A DNA stretch of 64,000 bases from Comamonas sp. 26 (GCF_002754475.1 NZ_PEFL01000001.1:1488001-1552000); one strand, 5' to 3'; shown: positions 16,171-26,538, numbered from the stretch's first letter. Program-made: numbers and translations. The notes: a model not told the origin generated them from the letters alone.

Positions 16171-17319
16171 ATGCAAAAACAGCCTCAAGCCCAGACTCTT
16201 AAAACGCAGCCAGCTATGAATGCAGGAGTGAAAGTCGTGCCGCCAGCACCTACTGCTGTCCAGTCGGAATCGCCGGGGCGCAGGGCCTGGCGACGCTTTA
16301 AATCCAACCGGCTGGGCTTTGTCAGTCTGATAGTTTTTGCGGTGCTGGTCGTGCTCAGCCTGTTTGCAGAAGTGCTCTCCAACGACAAGCCTCTCCTCGT
16401 ACGCTATGAGGGGCAGACCTATCTGCCGCTGCTCAATGACTACCCCGAGACCACTTTTGGCGGTGACTTTCATACGCCCACGGACTACCTCGATCCCTTT
16501 ATTCAGCAAAAGCTGAGCGAGGGAGGCAACTGGGCCATTTTTCCCATCAACCGCTACGGCAAAGCCACCATCAACTACTTTGCCAAGCAGCCTAACCCCT
16601 CTGCCCCATCGGCCGATAACTGGCTGGGCACGGACGACCGGGGGCGCGATCTGCTGGCGCAGCTCATCTACGGCTTTCGCGTCAGCGTGCTGTTCGGGTT
16701 GGCGCTGACGGTGGTGGGCGTGCTGCTGGGCGTGCTGGCCGGGGCCGTGCAGGGCTTTTTTGGCGGCAAGACTGACCTGGCCTTTCAGCGCTTTACAGAA
16801 ATCTGGGGCTCCATGCCCGAGCTATACCTGCTCATCATCTTCAGTGCGCTGTTTGCGCCCAGCGTGTCGTTGCTGCTGGTCTTGCTCAGCCTGTTTGGCT
16901 GGATGGGTCTGGCAGACTATGTGCGGGCCGAATTCTTCCGCAATCGCCAGCTTGACTATGTCAAATCTGCCCAGGCGCTGGGTGCCAGCAATCGCTCTAT
17001 CATCTTTCGCCACATTCTGCCCAACAGCATGACGCCGGTGATCACCTTTCTGCCCTTTCGCATGAGCGGGGCCATTCTGGCGCTGACGTCGCTGGACTTT
17101 TTGGGGCTGGGCGTCCCGCCCGGCACACCCAGCCTGGGTGAGCTGTTGAGTCAGGGCAAAAACAATATTGATGCGTGGTGGATTTCTCTGTCCACCTTTG
17201 CCGTGCTTGTCATCAGTTTGCTGCTGCTGACCTTTATGGGCGATGCCCTGCGCGATGCACTGGACCCTCGCAAGCAGGCGCGCAGCGCTGCGGCCAAAAG
17301 TGCGGGAGGCAAGCCATGA
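16171..17319 (+). CDS. yejE: Peptide ABC transporter permease (YejE-like)
   Basis: Second permease subunit, DppC/OppC family, of 382 residues. After a polar N-terminal extension of about 45 residues come RRAWRRFKSNRLGFVSLIVF and then a large periplasmic loop (LLNDYPETTFGGDFHTP). The membrane domain has GTDDRGRDLLAQLIYG and the EAA loop (SAQALGASNRSIIFRHILPN). ATG 16171 comes just after the yejB stop. An ATG at 16132 would overlap yejB by 35 bases and one at 16216 is also possible, so the N-terminus is uncertain. It ends in an ATGA overlap with yejF. Confidence 0.9.
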   Translation: MQKQPQAQTLKTQPAMNAGVKVVPPAPTAVQSESPGRRAWRRFKSNRLGFVSLIVFAVLVVLSLFAEVLSNDKPLLVRYEGQTYLPLLNDYPETTFGGDFHTPTDYLDPFIQQKLSEGGNWAIFPINRYGKATINYFAKQPNPSAPSADNWLGTDDRGRDLLAQLIYGFRVSVLFGLALTVVGVLLGVLAGAVQGFFGGKTDLAFQRFTEIWGSMPELYLLIIFSALFAPSVSLLLVLLSLFGWMGLADYVRAEFFRNRQLDYVKSAQALGASNRSIIFRHILPNSMTPVITFLPFRMSGAILALTSLDFLGLGVPPGTPSLGELLSQGKNNIDAWWISLSTFAVLVISLLLLTFMGDALRDALDPRKQARSAAAKSAGGKP

Positions 17320-18977
17320 GCCGGGAAAAATTTGAGGTGAAAAAGGCAGGCACGCTGCTTTCGGTGCGCGACCTGAGCGTGTCTTTTGCGGGCAAGCCCG
17401 TGGTTCAGGGCGTGAGTTTTGACATGGCGGCTGGTGAAAAGCTGGCGCTGGTGGGTGAATCGGGCTCGGGGAAGTCCGTCACAGCCCTGTCTTTGCTGCG
17501 ACTGGTGGGGGATGGTCAATTAAGCGGTCAGGCCTTGCTGGACGGACGCGACCTGCTACGTCTTTCAGAGCGCGAGATACATGCCGTGCGCGGCGGTGAT
17601 ATCGCCATGATCTTTCAGGAGCCTATGACGGCGCTCAACCCGCTGATGACGGTGGGCGCGCAAGTGGCCGAGGTGTTGCAGCTCAAACAGGCGCTGAGCA
17701 AGGCACAGGCGCTTAAGCAGGCAGTGGAGTTGCTGGCGACGACCGGCATTCCCGAGCCACAGCGCCGTGCGCAAAGCTTTCCGCACCAGCTCAGCGGCGG
17801 CCAACGCCAGCGCGCCATGATTGCCATGGCGCTGGCTAGCCGCCCACGCTTGTTATTGGCCGATGAGCCCACCACGGCGCTGGACGTGACGCTGCGCGGC
17901 CAGATTCTGGATCTGCTGGCTGATCTGCAGCGCCAGACCGGCATGGCCGTGCTGATGATTACGCATGACCTGAATCTGGTGCGCCGCTTTGCCGATCGGG
18001 TGGCGGTGATGGAAAAAGGCGTGCTGGTCGAGCAGGGCGCTGTGGCCGCTGTCATGCAAAACCCGCAGCACGCCTACACCCGCAAGCTGCTGGCCAGCAA
18101 GCCCGTGCGCGATGTGAATGATGGGCCTGTGCCGGTCGATACGCTGACTGTGGTGCAGGCCAAGGCGCTGCAGGTGAGCTACGCCACGCCGCTGCCGGGT
18201 ATTCGTGGCTGGTTCAAAAAAGGGGCGTTTGTTGCTGTCAAGGGCGCGGATATGGCGCTCAAGCCCGCCAGAACGCTGGGAGTGATTGGCGAGTCGGGTT
18301 CCGGCAAATCCACGCTGGCCCAGGCCGTGCTGGGGCTGCTTCCCTATGGCGGCGAGTTGCAGGTGGCGGGTCAGCAATGGCAGCAACCTGCCATTCGCAA
18401 TAGCGCCGCCAATCTGGCGCTGCGCCGCAAAATTCAGGTGGTGTTTCAAGACCCGTTTTCCTCGCTGTCGCCACGCATGACGGTAGAGGAAATCGTGGGC
18501 GAAGGCCTGCAAATCCACGCCCCAGAGCTAAGCACCGACCAGCGTCGCGAGCGTGTGGTGCAGATGCTGGCTGAGGTGGGGATGACCGAGGCACAGTTCC
18601 CCGGCTTGCTGCAGCGCTATCCGCATGAGTTCTCGGGCGGGCAACGGCAGCGGCTGGCCATTTCGCGGGCGCTCATCATGGAGCCCGAGGTGCTGGTGCT
18701 GGATGAACCCACCAGTGCCCTCGATGTGACCATTCAGCAGCAGGTGCTGGCGCTGCTGCAGCGGCTGCAAAAAGAGCGCGGGCTGGCCTATCTGCTCATC
18801 ACCCATGATGTGGATGTGATTCGCGCCATGGCCCATGAGGTGCTGGTGATGAAGGACGGTCAGATCGTGGAGCAGGGCGCGGTGCAGCAAGTGCTGCTGG
18901 CGCCGCAAGAGGGCTATACCCGTAAATTGGTAGAGGCTGCGGGCGAAGTGCAGCCTGTAATAGCCATCTGGAATTGA
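17316..18977 (+). CDS. yejF: Peptide ABC transporter, fused double ATPase (YejF-like)
   Basis: 553 residues with two complete ABC ATPase domains in one chain, as in YejF and GsiA. Domain 1 has Walker A GESGSGKSV, signature LSGGQRQRAM and Walker B LLLADEPTTALD. Domain 2 has GESGSGKSTLAQAV, FSGGQRQRLAISR and VLVLDEPTSALD. Oligopeptide-type C-terminal motifs (YTRKL) follow both. It energises the YejBE channel. ATG 17316 has GGGAGG upstream and overlaps the yejE stop by four bases (ATGA), indicating translational coupling. Confidence 0.95.
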   Translation: MSREKFEVKKAGTLLSVRDLSVSFAGKPVVQGVSFDMAAGEKLALVGESGSGKSVTALSLLRLVGDGQLSGQALLDGRDLLRLSEREIHAVRGGDIAMIFQEPMTALNPLMTVGAQVAEVLQLKQALSKAQALKQAVELLATTGIPEPQRRAQSFPHQLSGGQRQRAMIAMALASRPRLLLADEPTTALDVTLRGQILDLLADLQRQTGMAVLMITHDLNLVRRFADRVAVMEKGVLVEQGAVAAVMQNPQHAYTRKLLASKPVRDVNDGPVPVDTLTVVQAKALQVSYATPLPGIRGWFKKGAFVAVKGADMALKPARTLGVIGESGSGKSTLAQAVLGLLPYGGELQVAGQQWQQPAIRNSAANLALRRKIQVVFQDPFSSLSPRMTVEEIVGEGLQIHAPELSTDQRRERVVQMLAEVGMTEAQFPGLLQRYPHEFSGGQRQRLAISRALIMEPEVLVLDEPTSALDVTIQQQVLALLQRLQKERGLAYLLITHDVDVIRAMAHEVLVMKDGQIVEQGAVQQVLLAPQEGYTRKLVEAAGEVQPVIAIWN

Positions 18978-19027
18978 TAGCGTATAGCGCTTATCTGGCA
19001 ATGATTTTGACGCTAAATGATTGAAAT
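18974..19027. repeat. Degenerate interspersed palindromic element (copy D)
   Basis: TTGATAGCGTATAGCGCTTA at the left and TGACGCTAAATGATTGAAAT at the right are imperfectly complementary. They share the TAGCGCTTA segment with other copies. The element begins just inside the yejF stop and occupies the start of the 190-base gap, which otherwise shows nothing I can name. Confidence 0.4.
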
Positions 19028-19167
19028 ACAGGAAGATTTTTCGTTTCAAATACGGGGTCAGCGTTGAAAAACATTGAATCCTTACTCGAAAATTTGTATT
19101 TATTTGGCGCGAATTCTCTGGCTGTGGCCTAATTAACGTTTTTCAACCGACCAATTGAGAATTCGAC

Positions 19168-19329
19168 ATGGGCAATAAGATCGTTACCGAAGCAGACCGC
19201 AAGGCCACTCCCCGTCCCCAAGCGCCTAACGGCGTGACACTGCCTACTCAAGGCCGTGGTCAGCGCGTGAGCCTGGAGCGTGGTTCGCACACTCGCAGCA
19301 AGAAGCAAGCTGGCAAGCGCCACGGTTAA
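19168..19329 (+). CDS. Small basic protein of unknown function (53 aa)
   Basis: A short open frame ATG 19168 to TAA 19329 encoding a highly basic peptide. It begins MGNKIVTEADRKATPRPQAP, contains GVTLPTQGRGQRVSLERGSH and ends in a Lys/Arg/His-rich tail (SKKQAGKRHG). Third-position G/C preference matches neighbouring genes. It stands alone between yejF and cbpM and is followed by a strong terminator 34 bases later, which supports real transcription. No membrane segment or cysteine is present. It is probably disordered and could bind nucleic acid, but that is only an inference from charge. I do not recognise a family with certainty. Confidence 0.6.
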   Translation: MGNKIVTEADRKATPRPQAPNGVTLPTQGRGQRVSLERGSHTRSKKQAGKRHG

Positions 19330-19362
19330 TTGCTGCAGCAGGCTGCGCTTGCGTGGCCCTGC

Positions 19363-19398
19363 AAAAAAGCCCTCGTCACTTACGTGCGAGGGCTTTTT
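19363..19398. terminator. Bidirectional terminator between small ORF and cbpM
   Basis: A 12-bp stem AAAAAGCCCTCG/CGAGGGCTTTTT, A-rich on the left and T-rich on the right. It sits between convergent genes and can serve both the 53-residue ORF and cbpM. Confidence 0.9.
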
Positions 19399-19416
19399 GT
19401 TTTATGGCGCGCCAGT

Positions 19417-19752
19417 TCAGCGCTGAAGATTGAGTAGCTTGCGGCGCAACAACTGCACTTCTTCGATCAGGTCGGCGGTCAGCGCCGCGAGCTGCGGGTC
19501 GGCATCAAAGCTGTGCTCCAGCTGGGCAATACGGCGTGCCCGTGCCAGCGACTGGCTGCTGAAGCGCCACTGCTCATGGCTGATTGCGGCTGCTGTGCTG
19601 CCGTCGTTGTCGTAGCCGATGATGCCGGTCTGCACATGCTCAATCACCCATTGGGGGCTGGTGCTGCAGTGGCGGGCTAGTTCATGCAGGCTCAGCATGG
19701 TCTGGTCCAGCAGCTCTGCAGGCTCAGAGAAAGGTGTAAGTGAGGTGTTCAT
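19417..19752 (-). CDS. cbpM: Chaperone modulator CbpM
   Basis: 111 residues with a MerR-like fold: TMLSLHELARHCSTSPQWVIEHVQTGII resembles the helix-turn-helix, and a C-terminal helical segment ends LLRRKLLNLQR. CbpM binds the J-domain of CbpA and inhibits its co-chaperone and DNA-binding activity. The call is supported by position: it starts 10 bases after the cbpA stop, in the conserved cbpA-cbpM order. Confidence 0.88.
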   Translation of the reverse strand: MNTSLTPFSEPAELLDQTMLSLHELARHCSTSPQWVIEHVQTGIIGYDNDGSTAAAISHEQWRFSSQSLARARRIAQLEHSFDADPQLAALTADLIEEVQLLRRKLLNLQR

Positions 19753-19762
19753 GAGAAACCTT

Positions 19763-20743
19763 TCAATTCAGGCTGCGCGCGTCAAACTGCGGGAAGGCTT
19801 TGGCGAAGTCCGCATAAGCCTGTTTTTGCGCAGGGGTTGCGGCGGGTGGGAACACCACCTCCAGCACCAGATACAGATCACCGGGCGTGGCGGCTGGCAG
19901 CCCCTTGCCTTTGATGCGCAGCTTGCGCCCGGATCGATATCCGGCCGGTACGGTGACCTCCAGCTCTCCGGCTAATGTCTTGAAGGGGATGGGGCCGCCC
20001 AGCTCGGCTTCCCAAGGTGCCAGTGGCACGCGCTGATAAACATCCTTGCCTTCCGACCACCAGCGCGGGTCGTTGCGAAAATGCACTTCCAGCAGCAAGT
20101 CTCCGGGCTCACCCTTGCCTAGGCCTGGGTTGCCTTGGCGGGCCAGCCGAATCATCTGACCTTCACGAACCCCCTTGGGAATGCTGACCTGAAGCTCCTT
20201 GTCCTTGATGGTGGGTATGCCTTGCTCGTCAAGCACGGTAGTCCTCAGATGCAGGGAGCGAACGGCTCCGCTGTAGCTGTCCTGTAAATCCAGTTCGATG
20301 CTGGCGTGCTGATCCTGCCCGCGCAGATCGGGCGTGCTGCGGGTGCCTTGCTGGCTTTGATGACGCCGGGTGCGTGCAGCCTGGCCGAACATTTGCGAGA
20401 AAAAGTCGCTGAAATCGGCGTCGCTGCCTGAATCTGACTGGCTGCTGAAATGAAAGTCCTGCTGATCCCAGTTGGGTGGTGGGCGAAAACCGCCGCCGCC
20501 TTGAGCTCTTGAGCTTTGAGCAAACTGCATCTCGTCCCCCATGGCGTCATAGGCGGCGCGTTTCTCGGGGTCAGAGAGCACGGTATTGGCTTCGTTTACT
20601 TCTGCCATGCGTGCAGCTGCATCTTTTTCTTTGCTGATGTCGGGGTGGTATTTGCGTGCGAGCTTTCGGTAGGCCTTTTTGATTTCGTCGGCGGAGGCTT
20701 TTTTGTCCACGCCAAGTATCTTGTAATAGTCCTTGTAATCCAT
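19763..20743 (-). CDS. cbpA: Curved-DNA-binding protein / DnaJ-class co-chaperone CbpA
   Basis: 326 residues. The J-domain (1-70) carries [20 protein letters not shown] and the HPD motif (KYHPDIS) that stimulates DnaK. A Gly/Ser/Gln-rich linker (about 90-145) is followed by two DnaJ C-terminal beta domains ([51 protein letters not shown]). There is no zinc-finger CxxCxGxG module, which separates CbpA from DnaJ. It acts as a DnaK co-chaperone and nucleoid-associated protein in stationary phase and is co-transcribed with cbpM. Confidence 0.93.
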   Translation of the reverse strand: MDYKDYYKILGVDKKASADEIKKAYRKLARKYHPDISKEKDAAARMAEVNEANTVLSDPEKRAAYDAMGDEMQFAQSSRAQGGGGFRPPPNWDQQDFHFSSQSDSGSDADFSDFFSQMFGQAARTRRHQSQQGTRSTPDLRGQDQHASIELDLQDSYSGAVRSLHLRTTVLDEQGIPTIKDKELQVSIPKGVREGQMIRLARQGNPGLGKGEPGDLLLEVHFRNDPRWWSEGKDVYQRVPLAPWEAELGGPIPFKTLAGELEVTVPAGYRSGRKLRIKGKGLPAATPGDLYLVLEVVFPPAATPAQKQAYADFAKAFPQFDARSLN

Positions 20744-20974
20744 GGAGTCACCAATCCTCTAAATAAAGATCGAATGGGCGCAAAGCCACGACTTGGGCGG
20801 TGCGCCATTTATCAGTTGTTAAAAATCATAGGGGCTGAGCGCAATGGATTCAAGAGTAAGCCTGTTTGCAAGGCTGCAGCGATGCCTGATGCAGCTATCA
20901 AGTGATTGATAAGCCGCTAACATTACGGTGACTGATTAAAGGGGTGAGCCAACGCTGGCCCAGAGTTTGTTGAA

Positions 20975-21355
20975 ATGACACAAAAAAATATAAAAGCCGA
21001 CGAATGGTTGGTGGTCTGCCTCTGCGCCGCCTGGTGCGGCACCTGCAAGCAATACCAGCAGTCCTTTGAGGCGCTGGCCGCGCAGTTTCCGGAAATGCGC
21101 TTTGTCTGGCTCGATGTGGAAGACCGCGAAGATGTGGCCGGTGATTTGGATATAGAGACTTTCCCATCCATTCTGGTGGGGCAGGGAAGTCAGGCCAAGT
21201 TTATGGGGCCTGTGCTACCTCAGGCGGGCGTGCTGGCTCGCATGTTGCAGTCGCTGCCGCAGGATGCAGCAGCTAGGCCTGCCGATGTACAGGAGGCGCA
21301 AGATTTGCTGCAGCGCTTGTTACGCGCTGATGACTTGCAGGAAGTCTTGCGCTGA
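20975..21355 (+). CDS. Thioredoxin-fold protein with WCGTC active site
   Basis: 126 residues. The thioredoxin-like core has the redox motif CAAWCGTCKQY near residue 21 and the cis-proline region ETFPSILVG, followed by a helical C-terminal extension (QEAQDLLQRLLRADDLQEVL). There is no signal peptide, so it is cytoplasmic. It is shorter than classical thioredoxin before the active site and carries an extra Cys four residues ahead of WCGTC. It is transcribed divergently from cbpA and lies ahead of the rimP operon. The specific partner is unknown. Confidence 0.85.
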   Translation: MTQKNIKADEWLVVCLCAAWCGTCKQYQQSFEALAAQFPEMRFVWLDVEDREDVAGDLDIETFPSILVGQGSQAKFMGPVLPQAGVLARMLQSLPQDAAARPADVQEAQDLLQRLLRADDLQEVLR

Positions 21356-21402
21356 CAGCTGTTTTATGCGAGCTAGTTTGTGCGAAAACAATGGTTTGCG
21401 GC

Positions 21403-21408
21403 TACAAT
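21403..21408 (+). promoter_or_regulatory. -10 element of the rimP-nusA-infB operon promoter (candidate)
   Basis: The hexamer TACAAT in GGCTACAATTGCGG matches the sigma-70 -10 consensus well. A TTGTGC 19 bases upstream is a poor -35 with long spacing. It lies between the thioredoxin stop and the operon leader hairpin. Confidence 0.5.
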
Positions 21409-21424
21409 TGCGGCTTCACGACCA

Positions 21425-21455
21425 AACGGGCGGGTACATACCGCCCGTTTTTTTT
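21425..21455 (+). terminator. Terminator-like hairpin in the rimP leader
   Basis: A 9-bp stem AACGGGCGG (21425-21433)/CCGCCCGTT (21441-21449) has a 7-nt loop and a run of eight T. It is downstream of the candidate TACAAT promoter and 82 bases before rimP. It can thus be either the end of the thioredoxin transcript or an attenuator in the rimP-nusA leader. A second stem, CTGTTT/AAACAG enclosed by GGAC/GTCC (21471-21497), follows. Confidence 0.65.
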
Positions 21456-21536
21456 GGGCAATTCATGGCTGGACCTGTTTAAAACAGAGCTAAGTCCATG
21501 ATTTGACGAATTTTTTCGGGATTGAACTGAATACAC

Positions 21537-22112
21537 GTGGCACTACAGCAAATCGTTGAACAAACCGTGACAGGTCTAGGTTATGACTTGGTCGAAATTG
21601 AACGCACAGCAGGTGGCTTGCTGCGCATCACGATTGATTTGCCTTGGCAGGCGCCGGAGGAAGGTGCGCCTGAGCTGCCCGATCAGTTCGTGACAGTGGA
21701 AGACTGCGAAAAGGTCACGCGTCAGCTCCAGTTCGCTCTGGAAGTCGATGGCGCGGATTACGCCCGTCTGGAGGTCTCGTCTCCAGGGATTGATCGTTTA
21801 TTGCGCCATGAGCAGGACTTCATTCGTTTTGAAGGCTCTGAAGTGGACTTGACGCTCAAGGCTCCCATTGGGGCGGCTGGCGGTGAAAAGATCAATGCAA
21901 ACCGCAAGAAATTTCGTGGCACGCTGGAGCGTTCTGAAGAAGGTGGCTGGCAGCTCGTCTGGAGTGATGAGCCTCCTCCCAAGCCGGGCGTGCGCGTTAG
22001 CAAAAAGCGTGAGCCTGCGCCGATGAATGTGATGGGCTTCACACTGGATGAGCTGCGTGACGTGCGTCTGGCACCGATTGTGAATTTCAAAGGGCGCGCC
22101 GCCAAGTCCTAA
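21537..22112 (+). CDS. rimP: Ribosome maturation factor RimP
   Basis: 191 residues that assist 30S subunit assembly. The N-terminal domain is LQQIVEQTVTGLGYDLVEIE; VTVEDCEKVTRQLQFALEVD and the conserved YARLEVSSPGIDRLLRHEQDF follow. The C-terminal SH3-like domain has a longer insert (EEGGWQLVWSDEPPPKPGVR) before LDELRDVRLAPIVNFKGR. The start is GTG with only a weak ribosome site. It is first in the classic rimP-nusA-infB-rbfA-truB operon, which here extends to typA. Confidence 0.95.
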   Translation: MALQQIVEQTVTGLGYDLVEIERTAGGLLRITIDLPWQAPEEGAPELPDQFVTVEDCEKVTRQLQFALEVDGADYARLEVSSPGIDRLLRHEQDFIRFEGSEVDLTLKAPIGAAGGEKINANRKKFRGTLERSEEGGWQLVWSDEPPPKPGVRVSKKREPAPMNVMGFTLDELRDVRLAPIVNFKGRAAKS

Positions 22113-22198
22113 TAAGACGGCTGGAGCGTTGAATTTTTTGGGGCAAAGAGGCTGCAAGCAATTTCCTCTTTGTGTGATTGAAATAGGAGAGTCGTCGC

Positions 22199-23686
22199 AT
22201 GAATCGCGAACTGTTGATGTTGGTTGAAGCCATTTCGCGCGAGAAGAACGTTGAGCGCGATCTGGTTTTTGGTGCAGTGGAATCCGCACTGGCACAAGCC
22301 ACCAAGAAGCTGTACCCAGGTGAAGTAGACATCCGCGTGTCCATCGATCGCGAAAGCGGCGACTACGACACCTTCCGCCGCTGGGTGGTGGTGGCTGACG
22401 ATGCCGGTCTGCAAAACCCTGAAGCCGAAGAAATGCTGATGGATGCGGAAGACCGCGTCCCCGGTATTGAAGTCGGTGAGTTCATCGAAGAGCAGATTGA
22501 GTCTGTGCCGATTGGCCGTATTGGCGCCATGGCTGCCAAGCAGGTCATTCTGCAGAAAATCCGTGACGCCGAGCGTGAAATGCTGCTCAACGAGTTCTTG
22601 GCTCGTGGCGACAAGATTTTCACAGGTACTGTCAAGCGCATGGACAAGGGCGACATCATTGTCGAATCCGGTCGCGTGGAAGGCCGCCTTAAGCGCGGTG
22701 AGATGATCCCTAAGGAAAATCTGCGCAACGGTGACCGTGTGCGAGCCATGATCATGGAAGTGGATGCCACTCTGCGCGGCGCTCCCATCATTCTGTCGCG
22801 TTCGGCCCCTGAGTTCATGGTGGAACTGTTCCGCAATGAAGTCCCCGAAATCGAGCAAGGTTTGCTGGAAATCAAGAGCTGCGCTCGTGATCCTGGCAGC
22901 CGTGCGAAAATTGCCGTGTTGAGTCATGACAAGCGCGTGGATCCTATCGGCACTTGCGTAGGTGTTCGTGGTACGCGTGTGAATGCCGTGACCAATGAAC
23001 TGGCTGGCGAGCGCGTGGATATCGTGCTTTGGTCTGAAGACCCCGCCCAGTTCGTGATCGGCGCTCTGGCTCCTGCCAATGTCTCTTCCATCGTGGTGGA
23101 TGAGGAAAAGCATGCCATGGACGTGGTGGTGGATGAAGAAAATCTCGCCATCGCCATTGGTCGTGGCGGTCAGAACGTACGTCTGGCCTCCGAGCTGACT
23201 GGCTGGAAAATCAACATCATGGACGCTGTCGAGTCTGCTCAAAAGCAGGCTGACGAGTCAGCTGGCTCGCGCAAGCTGTTCATGGAAAAGCTGGATGTCG
23301 ACGAGGAAATCGCCAACATCCTGATCGAAGAAGGTTTCGAGACTCTGGAAGAAGTGGCCTATGTGCCTCTGCAGGAAATGCTCGAAATTGAATCCTTCGA
23401 CGAAGAGACGGTAAACGAGCTGCGTAGCCGCGCTAAAGATGCACTTCTTAGTCAAGAAATCGCTCGCGAAGAAAATGTGAGCAAGGCATCTGAGGATCTG
23501 CTGTCCCTGGACGGTATTACGTCCGAGCTGCTGGACAAGCTGGCGCAAGCTGATGTGCACACCCGTGATGAACTGGCCGATCTGGCAATCGACGAGCTGA
23601 CCGAAATTACCGGTCAGACCGCTGAAGAAGCCAAGGCTTTGATCATGAAGGCGCGTGAGCACTGGTTTACCGATGGGCAAGAGTAA
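22199..23686 (+). CDS. nusA: Transcription termination/antitermination factor NusA
   Basis: 495 residues: the N-terminal RNA-polymerase-binding domain ([20 protein letters not shown]), an S1 domain ([20 protein letters not shown]) and two KH domains ([38 protein letters not shown]). Two C-terminal acidic helix-hairpin-helix repeats ([40 protein letters not shown]) follow, as in proteobacterial NusA. AGGAGA precedes ATG 22199. It modulates pausing, termination and antitermination and is known to feed back on its own operon in enterobacteria. Confidence 0.98.
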   Translation: MNRELLMLVEAISREKNVERDLVFGAVESALAQATKKLYPGEVDIRVSIDRESGDYDTFRRWVVVADDAGLQNPEAEEMLMDAEDRVPGIEVGEFIEEQIESVPIGRIGAMAAKQVILQKIRDAEREMLLNEFLARGDKIFTGTVKRMDKGDIIVESGRVEGRLKRGEMIPKENLRNGDRVRAMIMEVDATLRGAPIILSRSAPEFMVELFRNEVPEIEQGLLEIKSCARDPGSRAKIAVLSHDKRVDPIGTCVGVRGTRVNAVTNELAGERVDIVLWSEDPAQFVIGALAPANVSSIVVDEEKHAMDVVVDEENLAIAIGRGGQNVRLASELTGWKINIMDAVESAQKQADESAGSRKLFMEKLDVDEEIANILIEEGFETLEEVAYVPLQEMLEIESFDEETVNELRSRAKDALLSQEIAREENVSKASEDLLSLDGITSELLDKLAQADVHTRDELADLAIDELTEITGQTAEEAKALIMKAREHWFTDGQE

Positions 23687-23709
23687 GGTCAGGGAGGTTC
23701 AGAGCATTT

Positions 23710-26538
23710 ATGTCGAGTAATACGGTTGCAGAATTTGCGGAAGAGCGCAACACGACCCCTGATTCCTTGCTGCAGCAGCTCAAGGCAGCCGGGGTTGATA
23801 AGGTGAACGCGGCTGATGTGTTGACCGAGGGTGACAAGCAGCGTTTGCTGAGTCACCTCCAGGTTAGCCATGGCAGCGGAGCCAAGAAAATTACGCTAAC
23901 GAAGAAATCCACCAGCGAAATCAAGCAGGCGGACTCCTCGGGCCGCGCTCGTACGATTCAAGTAGAAGTGCGCAAAAAGCGCACTTTTGTGAAGCGTGAA
24001 GATACACCCGCAGAGGTTCAGGCCAATGCGGAAAGCATGGCCAAGGCCGTGCAGGTGCGTGCTGCTACTCAAGAGTTGGTGCGCCGTGAAGAAGACGCTC
24101 GCCGCGAGGTTGAGCAGTTGAGTCACCAGGAAGAAGAATTGGCCAAGGAACGTCTAGAGCGCGAAGAGCGCGAGCGCCGTGAGCGTGAAGCCGAGGAACG
24201 CGCTGTTGCTTATGCAGCAGCCGAAGCTGCCAAGGTAGCTGAAGCCAAGGCGGCAAAGGAAGAAGAAAAGCGTGGGCATGTGGCCGGTGCTGCTGCTCGT
24301 GCAGCTGCGCAAGTCGAAGCCCGAGTCAAGGCAGAAGCTGAATCAAAGGCCAAGGCTGACGAGGAAGCCTCTCGTGCCAAGGATCTGGACGAACGCCGTC
24401 GCAAGGCTCTGGCAGAAGCTGAAGCTATTCGCGCCATGATGGCTGCGCCCAAGAAGGTGCTGGTCGCCAAGAAGCCGGAAGAGCCTAAGAAGGTTGCTCC
24501 TGCCGCTACGGATGCCAAGAAGCCTGCTGCCAAAGATGGTGCCAAGCCCGCAGGTACTGCCGGTGCTGGCGCTAACGCCGCTGCCCGTCCAGGCAAGGAA
24601 GTCAAGTCTGCGAAGCTGTCTTCAAGCTGGTCTAACGACGCAGGCAAGAAGAAGGAAATCAAAACCCGTGGCGACAGCTCGGGTGGCGTGGGCCGTTCCA
24701 ACTGGCGCGGTGGTCCTCGTGGTGGTCGTCGCGGTAGTGATCGTAACGAACAGCACCAGCAGCAACAGGCTCCTGAGTTCCGTCAGCTTGAGATCTCGGT
24801 ACCCGAGACCATCACCGTGGCCGAACTGGCACACAAGATGGCCATCAAGGCATCTGAGCTGATCAAGGTTCTGATGAAGATGGGCCAGATGGTCACCATC
24901 AACCAGCCGCTGGACCAAGACACCGCCATGATCGTGGTGGAAGAAATGGGCCACACCGCCAAGGTGGCGGCACTCGACGACCTCGAAGCCTTTACGGACG
25001 AAGAAGTCTCCAGTGCTGAAGCCGAGCTGCTGTCGCGTGCACCTGTGGTGACCGTGATGGGTCACGTTGACCACGGTAAGACTTCGCTGCTGGACTACAT
25101 CCGTCGCACCAAGGTTGCGTCGGGTGAAGCCGGTGGTATTACTCAGCACATTGGTGCCTACCATGTGAAGACGCCTCGCGGCATCGTTACCTTCCTGGAT
25201 ACCCCCGGTCACGAGGCCTTCACGGCCATGCGTGCTCGCGGTGCCAAGTCGACCGATATCGTGATTCTGGTGGCTGCTGCCGACGACGGCGTGATGCCTC
25301 AGACCAAGGAAGCTATCAAGCACGCCAAGGCTGCTGGTGTTCCTATCGTTGTGGCTATCACCAAGGCTGACAAGCCCGATGCCAACCCAGATCGCGTCAA
25401 GCAAGAGCTGGTGGTGGAAGAGGTGTTGCCTGAAGAGTACGGCGGTGATTCGCCCTTCGTGGCAGTGTCTTCCAAGACTGGTCAAGGCATCGACGAGCTG
25501 CTGGAACAAGTGCTGCTGCAGGCCGAAGTGCTGGAACTCAAGGCGCCTGTGGATGCAGCTGCCAAGGGTATCGTGATCGAAGCTCAGCTGGACAAGGGTC
25601 GCGGTACCGTGGCTACGGTGCTGGTGCAGTCCGGTACGCTGAAGGTGGGTGATGTGGTTCTGGCTGGCCAGACCTACGGCCGCGTTCGTGCCATGCTGGA
25701 CGAAGACGGCAAGCAAACCAAGACGGCTGGTCCTTCCATTCCTGTGGAAATACAGGGTCTGAACGAAGTGCCTATGGCTGGTGACGACTTCATGGTGTTG
25801 AGCGACGAACGTCGTGCCCGTGAAATCGCTACTTACCGCGCAGGCAAGTTCCGTCATACCAAGCTGGCCAAGCAACAAGCCGCCAAGCTGGAAAACATGT
25901 TCGCCGAAATGTCCGCTGGCGATGTGCAGACTCTGCCCATCATCATCAAGGCCGACATGCAAGGCTCGCAGGAAGCTCTGGCAGCATCGCTGCTTAAGCT
26001 TTCGACCGACGAAATCAAGGTCCAGCTGGTGTACTCCGGCGTGGGTGGTATCTCCGAATCCGACGTCAACCTGGCGCTGGCTTCCAAGGCCATCATCATC
26101 GGCTTCAACGTGCGTGCAGACGCCCAGGCTCGTAAGACAGCCGAAGGCAATGGCGTGGATCTTCGCTACTACAACATCATTTACGACGCCGTAGATGAAG
26201 TGAAGGCTGCGATGTCCGGCATGCTGGCTCCCGAGAAGCGTGAGGAGATCATTGGTATGGCTGAAATCCGTACCGTGTTCGTGGCAACGAAGATCGGTAC
26301 GATTGCTGGTTCGTACATCACTCAGGGTAACGTCACTCGCAACGCACACTTCCGTCTGCTGCGCGACAACGTGGTTATCTACACGGGTGAAATCGAGTCC
26401 CTGCGTCGCATGAAGGATGACGTTAAGGAAGTCAAGGAAGGCTTCGAGTGCGGTATCAAGCTGCGCAACTACAACGACATCAAAGAAGGCGACATGCTGG
26501 AAGTCTTCGAGATCAAGGAAATCGCCCGCACTCTGTGA
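23710..26538 (+). CDS. infB: Translation initiation factor IF-2
   Basis: 942 residues. A small N-terminal IF2_N domain ([20 protein letters not shown]) comes first. A long Ala/Glu/Arg/Lys-rich linker (about 100-350) with KPAAK-type and Gly/Arg-rich ([12 protein letters not shown]) parts follows, then a second IF2_N-like domain. The GTPase domain has G1 GHVDHGKTS near residue 450, DTPGHEAF and TKAD. Domains II-IV end the protein. IF-2 places initiator tRNA on the 30S subunit. GGGAGG precedes ATG 23710, 23 bases after nusA. Confidence 0.98.
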   Translation: MSSNTVAEFAEERNTTPDSLLQQLKAAGVDKVNAADVLTEGDKQRLLSHLQVSHGSGAKKITLTKKSTSEIKQADSSGRARTIQVEVRKKRTFVKREDTPAEVQANAESMAKAVQVRAATQELVRREEDARREVEQLSHQEEELAKERLEREERERREREAEERAVAYAAAEAAKVAEAKAAKEEEKRGHVAGAAARAAAQVEARVKAEAESKAKADEEASRAKDLDERRRKALAEAEAIRAMMAAPKKVLVAKKPEEPKKVAPAATDAKKPAAKDGAKPAGTAGAGANAAARPGKEVKSAKLSSSWSNDAGKKKEIKTRGDSSGGVGRSNWRGGPRGGRRGSDRNEQHQQQQAPEFRQLEISVPETITVAELAHKMAIKASELIKVLMKMGQMVTINQPLDQDTAMIVVEEMGHTAKVAALDDLEAFTDEEVSSAEAELLSRAPVVTVMGHVDHGKTSLLDYIRRTKVASGEAGGITQHIGAYHVKTPRGIVTFLDTPGHEAFTAMRARGAKSTDIVILVAAADDGVMPQTKEAIKHAKAAGVPIVVAITKADKPDANPDRVKQELVVEEVLPEEYGGDSPFVAVSSKTGQGIDELLEQVLLQAEVLELKAPVDAAAKGIVIEAQLDKGRGTVATVLVQSGTLKVGDVVLAGQTYGRVRAMLDEDGKQTKTAGPSIPVEIQGLNEVPMAGDDFMVLSDERRAREIATYRAGKFRHTKLAKQQAAKLENMFAEMSAGDVQTLPIIIKADMQGSQEALAASLLKLSTDEIKVQLVYSGVGGISESDVNLALASKAIIIGFNVRADAQARKTAEGNGVDLRYYNIIYDAVDEVKAAMSGMLAPEKREEIIGMAEIRTVFVATKIGTIAGSYITQGNVTRNAHFRLLRDNVVIYTGEIESLRRMKDDVKEVKEGFECGIKLRNYNDIKEGDMLEVFEIKEIARTL

